Shown here one piece after another: positions 8,430-17,112 of a stretch of DNA of 32,220 nt (within the stretch, counting starts at the first letter, position 1; every line of letters starts with the position of its first letter). Below the pieces are notes generated by a model. That model saw only the letters and a list, made by a program, of their open reading frames with translations, did no database searches and was not told the DNA's origin. Origin of the DNA: Bacteroides sp. (GTDB taxonomy: Bacteria; Bacteroidota; Bacteroidia; Bacteroidales; UBA7960). Location of the stretch: positions 1-32,220 of the forward strand of contig JAZBOS010000036.1 in the NCBI GenBank assembly GCA_036351255.1, given 5' to 3'. The position numbers and the translations under genes were made by a program.

Positions 8430-11009
8430 TTATTCTTCCCGATCCGCAGCGCGGAACAGCAGGTCAGCAGCCTGGAGGGTTTTGAGTCTCAGGTTTTCGT
8501 TGGTGAATTCCGGCTGATCGAGGAAGTCCCTGACCATTTGGGCTGCCCTGGGTTGATTATACCCTGAGAGGGTTGCTTCAAGCCAGTTCAGGGGGAAGAA
8601 GATATCGCCCGTTTGCTGAATCTCCTCTAGCATTTTCAGGCTCTTGGGTAGGTATTTCAAACTGGATCCTGACCGCAAGGGGTGGTGCAGGTAACGCAGG
8701 CCTTCGAGTACCCAGGGTTCAGGCCTGCGGTTTTCAGGTAAAGCCAGCCGTTCAAAAAAAGCATCACGGGTTACCGGATCGCTGGAAAGGGCAGGCAAGA
8801 CAAACTCGATGCGGCGAAGCCTGTCGGGGTTGGTTGTGCCGGCCACAAGCCTTTCGGAATACCATTCAGCCCTCGGATGTTCGTGAAGCATCAAAGAGGC
8901 TACCATGTCAAAGCGCTGATCCTCAGAAAGCCGTAATCCCCAAACCGAGAGCTCCTGCTTAAGCATTTTCTGGATCTTCAGTTGAGCTTCCATGGAATGG
9001 CTGATAGCAACAAAGGCATCGAAATAAAGCGCCTTTTGGTCGTTGGGGGCTTTGACCATTTTTTCCCACAGCATGGTTTCCAGGGGTTGACACAATATAT
9101 CACGTGTCTCTTTATTGAGAAATCGCCAGTAAACCATCTGCAGGTTATTGATAAGATAACTCGCAAGTTGCGGATTTTGAGCCCGCGAAACGCCTGTTGC
9201 CAGGGCTTGCAAATAAGTTTCCGCTGAAAGATTTCCTGAAAGGAAGTCTTCGTGCATATTCAGGAAGGCGGCAGCTTTGAGGTAATCATCATTTCTTAGG
9301 GGCAGTTGTTCAAGAAGGGTTCTGCGGGCCAGACGATTTGGAACCATATACCCGTATCCCGCTCCGCCGCCATTCAGTAGCATGCATACAGGCTGGTATA
9401 TGGGCGCTTCCAGAATAAAGTTCTGAGGAGTCTGGTCAAAAAACCATTCTTCCGTGATGGGCTGATAGTTCTCATCCAAAATTACAGGCTTCAGCTTTTG
9501 TGAAGGGAAAGGCTCACCTTCTGCCGGTGGGCTGGTGCTAAGGGTAATCCCGGTAATGGTATCATTGATAAACTGGTATTGGTAGTGGATCTCTGCCATT
9601 CCTTTTCCATAGACCCAGGCCTGGCTCCATGCAATCAAGTCAAGGGCTGTATGCTTGTCGAGGATCAGGGCCAGGTCATCCCAGTCAGCATTACCAAAAG
9701 CAAAGGTTTGCAGATATTCTTTGATGGCGGTCTGAAAGGCTTCGACGCCTGTAAGCCATTCTAGTTGCTGAAAAACAATGGGGGCCTTGTTGTAAATAAT
9801 GGCGCCATACAGGGTTCCTGCCTGATTCAGGTTCTCCAGTTTTTGCTTGATGGGATGCGTTCCCTGGCTGCGATCAATGGCATATGCCCTGGGATAATGG
9901 CTGAGGAGGAACTGCATGTCGTGGTCTACCTCCGGATATTGTGGCTTGACGATCTTATCTGCCATGAAACCTGCAAAGACCTCCTTAAGCCAGACATCAT
10001 CAAACCATTGCATGGTCACCAGGTTGCCAAACCACATATGGGAGGTTTCGTGGGCAATGAGGGCAGCCTTGGATAATTGATTGCTGATGGGGGCCTGTTC
10101 ATCGAGCAGCAGCCGGGTATCCCTGTACCAGATGGCCCCCGGATGTTCCATGCCACTGTATTGAAAGCCGGGAAGAATGGCCATATCCAGCTTTTTAAAG
10201 GGGTAGGGGATGCTAGTATAGTCTTCAAGCCAGGCAAGGGCATCAAAATGTTGCGAAAAGATGGCCTCCAGGTTGCGGTTTAACTTTGGGAGATCTGTTT
10301 CGCGATGGAAAACCGTGATGGTGCGTTCGCCCCGGGTTTCTGAAATGGTATCAAACCTGCCCGCTGTAAAGGCAAAGAGATAGGTGCTGATGGGCTGGTC
10401 CGAATCGAAGGTCAGGGTTTTTCGCCCATTGCTTACTGAAGTATTCAGCAGTGGTCCGTTTGAAAGGGCATTCCAGGGCTCAGGAATTTCCAGTTCAAGG
10501 GAGAAGAAGGCCTTGAGGTCGGGCTGGTCAAAACAGGGGAATGCCGTGGAAGCCCGGTCAGGCACAAACAGCGTATACATAAAATCTTCCGAGCGGTTCA
10601 GGGCTTGATCGGTGGAGGTAAAATGAACCTCCACCTGGTTTTGGCCGGGAATGATGTTTTTACTTGAAAGGATGATGTGCTGGTTCAGGTACTGGTATTC
10701 TTCGGGTTTCCCATTTACCACGACCTGCTGTATGTTCTCCTCCCCGCCCCTGAAATCGATGACGACCCCGCGCTGTGCCCTGCTTTGGTGAAATTCGATC
10801 ATTACCCTGCCGTTAACCGCCTGATCTTTTTCAGCCGGGATATTGAAAAAAAGGTGATAATGAATATCGGAGATGAATTTTTTTCGGTATTGCGCCAGAT
10901 CCTGACTGACACCGGGTTCCAGCATTTTTTTAATACTTGGGCCACCACAACCGAAGAAGCCCGAAAAGGAAAGGATCAGCAGGGAAAAAAGGATCGTTTT
11001 TTTGAACAT
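8430..11009 (-). CDS. M1-family zinc aminopeptidase lipoprotein
   Basis: A peptidase of the M1 (gluzincin) family removing N-terminal residues from peptides, probably tethered in the envelope. From the preferred ATG at 11009 the product is 859 residues. The N-terminus is basic then hydrophobic and reaches Cys in FSGFFGCGGPS, a passable lipobox. The zinc site is HETSH (about residues 320-324) with the third ligand Glu 18 residues later in WLKEVFAGF. The exopeptidase loop, normally GAMEN/GGMEN, reads SGMEHPG (about 285-291). The central part (TAFPCFDQPDLKA) is typical of the N-terminal M1 domain, and the C-terminal third is a helical ERAP1-like region. A longer reading from 11057 adds 16 residues ahead of the signal and is unlikely. 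It converges with the small OMP gene. Confidence 0.92.
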   Translation of the reverse strand: MFKKTILFSLLILSFSGFFGCGGPSIKKMLEPGVSQDLAQYRKKFISDIHYHLFFNIPAEKDQAVNGRVMIEFHQSRAQRGVVIDFRGGEENIQQVVVNGKPEEYQYLNQHIILSSKNIIPGQNQVEVHFTSTDQALNRSEDFMYTLFVPDRASTAFPCFDQPDLKAFFSLELEIPEPWNALSNGPLLNTSVSNGRKTLTFDSDQPISTYLFAFTAGRFDTISETRGERTITVFHRETDLPKLNRNLEAIFSQHFDALAWLEDYTSIPYPFKKLDMAILPGFQYSGMEHPGAIWYRDTRLLLDEQAPISNQLSKAALIAHETSHMWFGNLVTMQWFDDVWLKEVFAGFMADKIVKPQYPEVDHDMQFLLSHYPRAYAIDRSQGTHPIKQKLENLNQAGTLYGAIIYNKAPIVFQQLEWLTGVEAFQTAIKEYLQTFAFGNADWDDLALILDKHTALDLIAWSQAWVYGKGMAEIHYQYQFINDTITGITLSTSPPAEGEPFPSQKLKPVILDENYQPITEEWFFDQTPQNFILEAPIYQPVCMLLNGGGAGYGYMVPNRLARRTLLEQLPLRNDDYLKAAAFLNMHEDFLSGNLSAETYLQALATGVSRAQNPQLASYLINNLQMVYWRFLNKETRDILCQPLETMLWEKMVKAPNDQKALYFDAFVAISHSMEAQLKIQKMLKQELSVWGLRLSEDQRFDMVASLMLHEHPRAEWYSERLVAGTTNPDRLRRIEFVLPALSSDPVTRDAFFERLALPENRRPEPWVLEGLRYLHHPLRSGSSLKYLPKSLKMLEEIQQTGDIFFPLNWLEATLSGYNQPRAAQMVRDFLDQPEFTNENLRLKTLQAADLLFRAADREE

Positions 11010-11239
11010 TATTCTAAGGTTTCCAATGCAAGCACAAAGTTGCAATTTATTTTGCATCCCATGGTTTTCTTGTCCAAAATTTATAAATTTAAGGTCATAA
11101 TCATGTTTAAAGAGACCGTGATGGTTTAGTATTCTGGTTTTTTTAACAACTGTATAAACAAAACTTCCCTTTAAGGGGTTGAATATAGCGTAACTGGATA
11201 ATTAATCAACAAAAAACCATAAATAAGAAAGGAAAGTAT

Positions 11240-12907
11240 ATGTCGGATCTAGAGATTGCGAAGGCCTCAAAAATGCGCCCAATAACAGAGATAGCTGCCA
11301 AGCTTGGTGTAAAGGAAGATGACCTGCACATGTATGGCAAGTATATTGCAAAACTTCCCCTTAAATTGATTGATGAGAAGACGGTGCGCCAAAAAAAGCT
11401 TGTGCTTGTTACGGCTATCACGCCGACCCCTGCAGGTGAAGGTAAGACCACTACTTCCATTGGCTTGACCGAGGGATTGAACCGTATTGGTGTGAAGACC
11501 ACGGTTGTAATACGTGAGCCTTCGCTGGGCCCTGTGTTTGGAATCAAGGGGGGGGCTGCTGGCGGGGGATATGCTCAGGTTCTGCCCATGGAAGACATAA
11601 ACCTGCATTTTACCGGAGACCTTGCTGCTGTTGAAAAGGCTCATAACCTTTTAAGCGCTTTGATTGACAACCACCTGGAGAGCAAGAACAACATCCTGAA
11701 CCTGGATCCGCGAAAGATTATCTGGAAAAGGGTGATCGATATGAATGAAAGGGCCTTGCGCGACATTATCATTGGCCTGGGTGGACCCAAACAAGGCATC
11801 CCAAGGCAAACCGGCTTTGACATTGCAGCCGCTTCAGAAGTAATGGCTGCCCTTTGCCTTGCCAAAGACATTGACGATCTGAAAGAAAAATTTGGCAACA
11901 TCCTCGTAGGCTTCACCTATGATGATGAGCCAATATATGCCCGCGATTTCCACGCACAGGGAGCGATGGCAGCCCTGATGAAATATGCCATTATGCCTAA
12001 CCTGGTGCAGACCATCGAAGGAAATCCTGCCATTATTCACGGCGGTCCGTTTGCCAACATTGCACAGGGTACCAATTCACTCATCGCCACCAAGATGGGC
12101 CTCAGCCTTTCAGATTATGTGGTTACTGAGGCAGGTTTCGCTTCAGAGCTGGGTGCTGAGAAATTTCTTGATATCAAATGCCAGTATGGAAAACTCATGC
12201 CCAATGCTTCAGTAATCGTGGCTACCATCAGGGCTTTGAAATATCATGGTGGAGTAAAACTTGCCAAGCTTACCGAACCCGATGCAGAAGCGGTGAAAAA
12301 TGGTTTGCCAAACCTTGAAAAGCATATTGAGAACATCAAACATTTTAACATTAAGCCTGTAGTGGCCATTAATAAGTTTGTCACCGATAGCGATGTAGAA
12401 ATAGAAACCGTCAGGGAATTTTGTGAAAAACTGGGGGTTAAGGTTGCCGTTAATGAGGCTTGGGAAAAGGGTGGCGAAGGCGCCATTGAGCTTGCAAAAC
12501 TCGTACACGAAGAAGCCGAGAAATGCACCACCTGTTTTACCCCGATTTATGACTTCAACTCGAGCATCGAAGAAAAACTTCACACCATTGCCACTAAACT
12601 TTACGGAGCAGACCACGTTGAATATACTGTAAAGGCCAAGGCCCAGATCAAGCAGTTTGAGAAGATCGGACTGGGCAAGCTTCCTGTTTGTGTTGCCAAA
12701 ACCCAGAAGTCGCTTTCAGATGACCAGTATAAGTTGGGCAGGCCCAGGGGCTTTACGGTTAAGATCCGTGAATTTGAAGTGGCAGCAGGGGCTGGCTTCC
12801 TGATTCCCATCGCAGGAACCATCATGCGTATGCCAGGCTTACCGACCCATCCCTCGGCCGAAAAGATCGACATTGACAACGAGGGAAATATTTCAGGCTT
12901 GTTCTAA
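11240..12907 (+). CDS. fhs: Formate--tetrahydrofolate ligase
   Basis: Fhs makes 10-formyl-THF from formate, THF and ATP, feeding one-carbon metabolism (purine synthesis, or formate disposal in fermenters). The 555-residue length is standard. The P-loop-like TPTPAGEGKTTTSIGL lies at about 61-76. EPSLGPVFGIKGGAAGGGYAQV, FTGDLAA, NLDPRKIIWKRVIDMN, TEAGFASELGAEKF and the C-terminal MPGLPTHPSAEKIDID are family signatures. The ATG at 11240 is preceded by a purine-rich AAGAAAGGAAAG ribosome binding site, one of the few clear ones here. It is monocistronic and ends in its own terminator. No folD gene is adjacent. Confidence 0.97.
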   Translation: MSDLEIAKASKMRPITEIAAKLGVKEDDLHMYGKYIAKLPLKLIDEKTVRQKKLVLVTAITPTPAGEGKTTTSIGLTEGLNRIGVKTTVVIREPSLGPVFGIKGGAAGGGYAQVLPMEDINLHFTGDLAAVEKAHNLLSALIDNHLESKNNILNLDPRKIIWKRVIDMNERALRDIIIGLGGPKQGIPRQTGFDIAAASEVMAALCLAKDIDDLKEKFGNILVGFTYDDEPIYARDFHAQGAMAALMKYAIMPNLVQTIEGNPAIIHGGPFANIAQGTNSLIATKMGLSLSDYVVTEAGFASELGAEKFLDIKCQYGKLMPNASVIVATIRALKYHGGVKLAKLTEPDAEAVKNGLPNLEKHIENIKHFNIKPVVAINKFVTDSDVEIETVREFCEKLGVKVAVNEAWEKGGEGAIELAKLVHEEAEKCTTCFTPIYDFNSSIEEKLHTIATKLYGADHVEYTVKAKAQIKQFEKIGLGKLPVCVAKTQKSLSDDQYKLGRPRGFTVKIREFEVAAGAGFLIPIAGTIMRMPGLPTHPSAEKIDIDNEGNISGLF

Positions 12908-12941
12908 GACCCTGCCTGGTTTTTCTTTTTGACAATTTCAG

Positions 12942-12980
12942 GAGGCTGTCTCTAACACAAGGGGCAGCCTCTTCTTTTTG
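12942..12980 (+). terminator. Rho-independent terminator of fhs
   Basis: GAGGCTGTCTC pairs with GGGGCAGCCTC (11 bp including G-T pairs) around an 8-base loop and is followed by TTCTTTTTG. Confidence 0.8.
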
Positions 12981-13089
12981 TCCGGGATATAATACCTGTG
13001 CACATCAACCATTCCTCGTCTTTTTTCCTGTTCCCCTTGATTTAGCTTCCTTTTTTGCAGGTATCAGGGATTCTTCCGGAAAGCAACAA

Positions 13090-13199
13090 ACACGTCTGTG
13101 ACACGTATTTAACACGTAGTTAACACGTAGTTTAAACGTGTGTGCACGTCTTAACTACGTCTAAACTACGTGTTAACTACGTTTGAACTACGTCTAAAC
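13090..13199. repeat. 11-bp-periodic inverted array (array B)
   Basis: Ten consecutive 11-base units with no gap. Left-hand units are of the ACACGTAGTTA type (13090-13133), then a central transition (13134-13155), then right-hand units TACGTCTAAAC, TACGTGTTAAC, TACGTTTGAAC and TACGTCTAAAC (13156-13199). Bases 13114-13133 and 13163-13182 are perfect 20-bp reverse complements separated by 29 bases. Read in one phase the units follow ACGTNTWAACT, the same scheme as arrays A and C with A in place of C at the first base. It lies in the 474-base gap between fhs and the next gene, upstream of that gene's promoter. The rest of the gap (12981-13089, 13200-13322) shows no recognisable feature. Confidence 0.9.
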
Positions 13200-13322
13200 T
13201 CTGACGCAAAACAGGTCCGGAAAGGGTTCAGCAAAAGTTAGTTTTTGATTCTTTTTTTGAAGGAAATATTAAATGGATCTTTTAAGAGATATTTGCAGGC
13301 CGGATTTCTTTTTTTCAACAGG

Positions 13323-13355
13323 TTTGCATAAGTGCGTTCTGGCCTGTAATTTTAG
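13323..13355 (+). promoter_or_regulatory. Candidate promoter of the large OM protein gene
   Basis: TTTG (13323-13326), a 20-base spacer, then TAATTTTAG (13347-13355). This closely fits the Bacteroidota -33 TTTG / -7 TAnnTTTG arrangement, with one mismatch in the -7. Transcription would begin near 13360, which argues against a GTG start at 13355 and for the GTG at 13382. Confidence 0.5.
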
Positions 13356-13381
13356 TGCTTTTTTGCAGGGTCCTTGTTTTG

Positions 13382-16300
13382 GTGAAATATGAGTTCTTTT
13401 TTAAGCCATATTATTTGAAACGTTTTTTCGCCTTTCTGGCCATTATCATTCTTTTTGGGATCCTCCCGGTCTATTCCCAGGATGGCTCTGGTATCAGGTC
13501 CCGGAATGTTTTTGCGGGTCAGCATGAGCATGTTCTGGATACCCTGAGCATTTTACCAGGGAGTTTTACCATTCATGGGCCAGACAAACTTCCTCTTGAT
13601 TCTGCCTTTTTTACCCTCGATGCCCCGAATGCCCGCCTGAGCCTCAGAGTTCCTGAATATTGGCAGAACGACAGTCTGAAGGTTTGGTACCGGGTTTTTC
13701 CAATCCTGCTTACAGCTCCGTATTCTCATAAGGATCCGGAGGAAATATTCGCAGTGGGAGATAGCGTGGCTTCTCTTCCCTTTGCTTTGACTCCTGCGTT
13801 ATCAGATGAGGGCTTAATTGGAGTCAGCGGCCTGCAAAGCACCGGTAGCATTACCCGTGGCATTACCGTTGGAAATCGTCAGGATCTTTCACTGCAATCA
13901 GCTATGAATCTTCAGCTGAATGGTAACCTGAGTGAAAGCATCGAAGTCAATGCCTTGATCTCTGATCAGGACATCCCCTTTCAGCCTGATGGCACCACTA
14001 GGCAAATTCAGGAGTTCGACAAGGTTTTCATTCAATTGTCTGGCCTGGGGGGGCATTTAACTGCCGGTGATTTCACCCTTGAAAGACCGGAAGGGTATTT
14101 CCTGAATTTCAACCGGAGGGCCCAGGGTGGAATGGGCAGCTATTCCACAAAGGCACACGGGGAAGGTTTGCTGGGCGGGGCACAGGTGGATATTACCGTT
14201 GCGGGCGCCATAGCCAAAGGGAAATATGTCAGGAATCAGTTGCAGGCCGTGGAAGGCAACCAGGGCCCCTACAAACTGAGCGGCGCCAACAACGAGAGCT
14301 TCATCATCATCATTGCCGGCACGGAAAGGGTATTCATTGACGGAGAACTGCTGATCCGGGGAATGGATTACGACTATGTGATTGACTACAATATGGCAGA
14401 GCTGACCTTTACCACCCGCCGTATGATTACCAGGGAGAGCCGTATTGTCGTTGAGTTTGAATATGCCGAGCGAAATTACGCCCGCTCGGTTTTGTACAGT
14501 GGGACGAGGGTTTCCAATGAGAAGGGTGGTTTATATATCCATTTCTTTTCTGAGCAGGATCATAAAAACCAGTCTCTTTTCCAGGAATTGACCGATGAGC
14601 GCATCGCCAGGATGGCTGCCGCGGGCGACAGCCTTCAGCAGGCTTTTGACTGGAATGTTGACAGTACTGGATTTTTTAACGACCGGGTAATGTACCTGAT
14701 GACGGATACCTTGGGCTATGATTCGGTGTTTGTCTATTCCACTGATCCTCAGAGGGCGTTCTACCGTCCGGGATTTTCCTTTGTTGGAGAGGGGCAGGGG
14801 AATTACATTCAGGTGAACGCTGCGGCCAACGGGCGGGTATTTCAATGGGTTGCCCCGATGAATGGCCAACGGCAGGGAACGCATGAGCCCATCATCCAGC
14901 TTGTGACCCCGAAAAAAGCCCAGATGCTCACCATTGGTGGTGATTATAAGATAAGTCAGCACACCACTGCAGGCCTTGAATTTGCCCTGAGCAACCACGA
15001 TCTGAATCTGTTCTCCGACAGGGATCAGCAGGATGATATGGGCTTTGGTTTGTTACTGAAGTTTGATCATAAGCGGCCATTGCCTGCCTGGGGGGATGGC
15101 AAGTGGACATTCGGCCTTACGGGAAGCCACGAATTGGCGTCCACCCATTTCAATCCGGTTGAACGCTACAGATCCGTGGAGTTTGAGCGTGACTGGAACC
15201 TTGAAAACAACCTGGATCGCGCAACAGAAAATAACACTAACCTGGGTATTGAGCTGATGCATCCCCAGAGTGGAATGGCTAAGTACCAGTTCAGGTCATT
15301 CCAGCAGGGGCCACAGTATTCAGGATTTATGAACAAGGCTGATTCCCGGATGAAGTTTGGCGCTTATAGGTTTTTTTACCAGGGAAGCCTGCTGAACTCA
15401 AAGGGGATACAAAAAACGGACTTTTATCGTCATCATACTGGCCTGAATCGCCGGGTGTGGTTTTTTACTGCCGGCATTGAACACCAGATGGAGGATAACC
15501 GCCGCCGGACAAACCAAACAGACAGCCTGATGGCTTCCAGTGTATACTTTGATGAATGGCAGTTTTTTCTCAGCCAGCCTGATTCAGCCAGGAACCAATA
15601 CCGTATATATTATCAGCAGCGGAAAGATCGTAAACCCTTTGGCAATGCTTTCTCTGACGATGCCCAGGCAACGGAAGCCGGCTTTACCTATGAGCTGTTA
15701 AACAACCCCGATCAGCGGGTTCTTCTAAACCTGAATCACCGTTCCCTTGCCTTAAGCGGGCAAGCAGCGGATAATACTTTTGGAGGCCGTTTCGATTATT
15801 TCTCTAGCTGGATCAAGGGGGCTGTGGTATCCTCCCTTTTTTATGAGGCGGGCAGCGGAATGGAAAGGAAACGGGAGTATATCTACCTGGAAGTGCCGAC
15901 TGGACAAGGGGTGTATTCATGGGTGGATTATAATGGCAATGGCATTATGGAACTGGATGAATTTGAACTGGCGCAGTTTCCTGATCAGGCCAATTTCATC
16001 CGGGTATTCATCCCAACGGATGATTTTACAAAAGTGTTTTCAACCAGGTATAGTCATACCCTGACCATTGACCCCAGGCAAGCCTGGCGCGATGAGTCAG
16101 GGATCAAAGGTCTGCTGTCCCGCTTCAGCAACCAGACTTCCGTGAGAATTGAAAAAAAAGAACAAGGGGAAGTTTCCTTTGCCCAGTTCTCACCTTTCCT
16201 GACAGATGTTGCAGATACTGCAGTGGTGGGCTTAAACTCCCTGATCCGGAATTCACTGTTTTTTAACCGCTCAGGGGGGAAGCTTTTTGTTGAACTGACC

Positions 16301-16879
16301 TGGCAGGACAGCCGGAACAAAATGTTACTCAGCAATGGGTTTGAAAGCCGTGTAAATAAGAGCACATCCCTGAGAACGCGCTGGAATCTGAACCGCAATA
16401 TTTCTGCAGAAGTGCAAGCCAGCCTTGGCGATAAGGAAAATTTTGCTGCCTTTTTCTTTAACCGCAACTACCGGATTGAATCGTATGCTTTAGAACCTGT
16501 CGTCAGTTATCAGCATGAAAACCGCTGGCGGTTGAGCTTATTTTATGGCTATGCAGATAAGGAAAACATTATTGCTGACCTGGGTGAAAAAGCCAGGATT
16601 CATAAGGGAGGCCTTGAAATGCGTTACAGCATTCCCGGGAAGGGCAACCTGACAGGGAAGTTCCAGTTGTCGAATATTGATTTCCCATTCGATCTCAATA
16701 CCCCAATAGCCTTTGAAATGCTGGAGGGTCTTTCAGCCGGAACCAACAACCTCTGGAACTTAAGCTGGCAGCAAAATCTGAATGCCTGGCTTCAGCTGAA
16801 TGTTACCTATCACGGACGTAAATCGGAGGGCATAAAGGCTGTGCATTCCGGGTCTATGCAGGTCAGGGCTTTGTTCTAA
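13382..16879 (+). CDS. Large secreted/outer-membrane beta-rich protein of unknown function
   Basis: About 1,165 residues from the preferred GTG start; GTG at 13355 is the longer alternative. A signal peptide is clear (KRFFAFLAIIILFGILPVYSQ). After a beta-rich N-terminal region comes a conserved-looking block, GSITRGITVGNRQDLSLQ, then FDKVFIQLSGLGGHLTAGDF. The remainder alternates hydrophobic/polar strands rich in Tyr, Phe and Arg, ending in LNVTYHGRK...MQVRALF, like a barrel with a C-terminal aromatic. At about residues 849-870 it has a calcium-loop-like DYNGNGIMELDEFELAQFP. I recall uncharacterised Bacteroidota proteins of similar size and motifs, but no function. No TonB plug domain or SusC signature is seen. 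The OmpA-family gene follows on the same strand. Confidence 0.75.
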   Translation: MKYEFFFKPYYLKRFFAFLAIIILFGILPVYSQDGSGIRSRNVFAGQHEHVLDTLSILPGSFTIHGPDKLPLDSAFFTLDAPNARLSLRVPEYWQNDSLKVWYRVFPILLTAPYSHKDPEEIFAVGDSVASLPFALTPALSDEGLIGVSGLQSTGSITRGITVGNRQDLSLQSAMNLQLNGNLSESIEVNALISDQDIPFQPDGTTRQIQEFDKVFIQLSGLGGHLTAGDFTLERPEGYFLNFNRRAQGGMGSYSTKAHGEGLLGGAQVDITVAGAIAKGKYVRNQLQAVEGNQGPYKLSGANNESFIIIIAGTERVFIDGELLIRGMDYDYVIDYNMAELTFTTRRMITRESRIVVEFEYAERNYARSVLYSGTRVSNEKGGLYIHFFSEQDHKNQSLFQELTDERIARMAAAGDSLQQAFDWNVDSTGFFNDRVMYLMTDTLGYDSVFVYSTDPQRAFYRPGFSFVGEGQGNYIQVNAAANGRVFQWVAPMNGQRQGTHEPIIQLVTPKKAQMLTIGGDYKISQHTTAGLEFALSNHDLNLFSDRDQQDDMGFGLLLKFDHKRPLPAWGDGKWTFGLTGSHELASTHFNPVERYRSVEFERDWNLENNLDRATENNTNLGIELMHPQSGMAKYQFRSFQQGPQYSGFMNKADSRMKFGAYRFFYQGSLLNSKGIQKTDFYRHHTGLNRRVWFFTAGIEHQMEDNRRRTNQTDSLMASSVYFDEWQFFLSQPDSARNQYRIYYQQRKDRKPFGNAFSDDAQATEAGFTYELLNNPDQRVLLNLNHRSLALSGQAADNTFGGRFDYFSSWIKGAVVSSLFYEAGSGMERKREYIYLEVPTGQGVYSWVDYNGNGIMELDEFELAQFPDQANFIRVFIPTDDFTKVFSTRYSHTLTIDPRQAWRDESGIKGLLSRFSNQTSVRIEKKEQGEVSFAQFSPFLTDVADTAVVGLNSLIRNSLFFNRSGGKLFVELTWQDSRNKMLLSNGFESRVNKSTSLRTRWNLNRNISAEVQASLGDKENFAAFFFNRNYRIESYALEPVVSYQHENRWRLSLFYGYADKENIIADLGEKARIHKGGLEMRYSIPGKGNLTGKFQLSNIDFPFDLNTPIAFEMLEGLSAGTNNLWNLSWQQNLNAWLQLNVTYHGRKSEGIKAVHSGSMQVRALF

Positions 16880-16995
16880 ACGGGTTTTTTGGGATGCCAT
16901 TAGAAATTTTGTAACCTGGCTTTTTATTTCCACGTAGAACCTGTTAAGAAGCGTGTTTTGTCATTAACATGTTCTTATTTAAATAAACTTAGAAT

Positions 16996-17003
16996 TACAT
17001 TTG
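16996..17003 (+). promoter_or_regulatory. Candidate -7 box for the OmpA-family gene
   Basis: TACATTTG matches TAnnTTTG exactly, about 110 bases upstream of the ATG at 17113. A TGTTC sits 21 bases further upstream in place of a canonical -33. The rest of 16880-17112 shows nothing else recognisable. Confidence 0.35.
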
Positions 17004-17112
17004 TTGGAAAAAATATTTTGCCATTCAATTATATATGTTAATTTTGAAACACTTATAGAATGGTAGAAAACATTAGCCAATATTAACCAAAAAACTGTTT
17101 ATTTTGAAAACT

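Noticed and set aside
13090..13199. Possible CRISPR array.
   Set aside because: The units are 11 bases with no spacers and change orientation in the middle; no cas gene is present.
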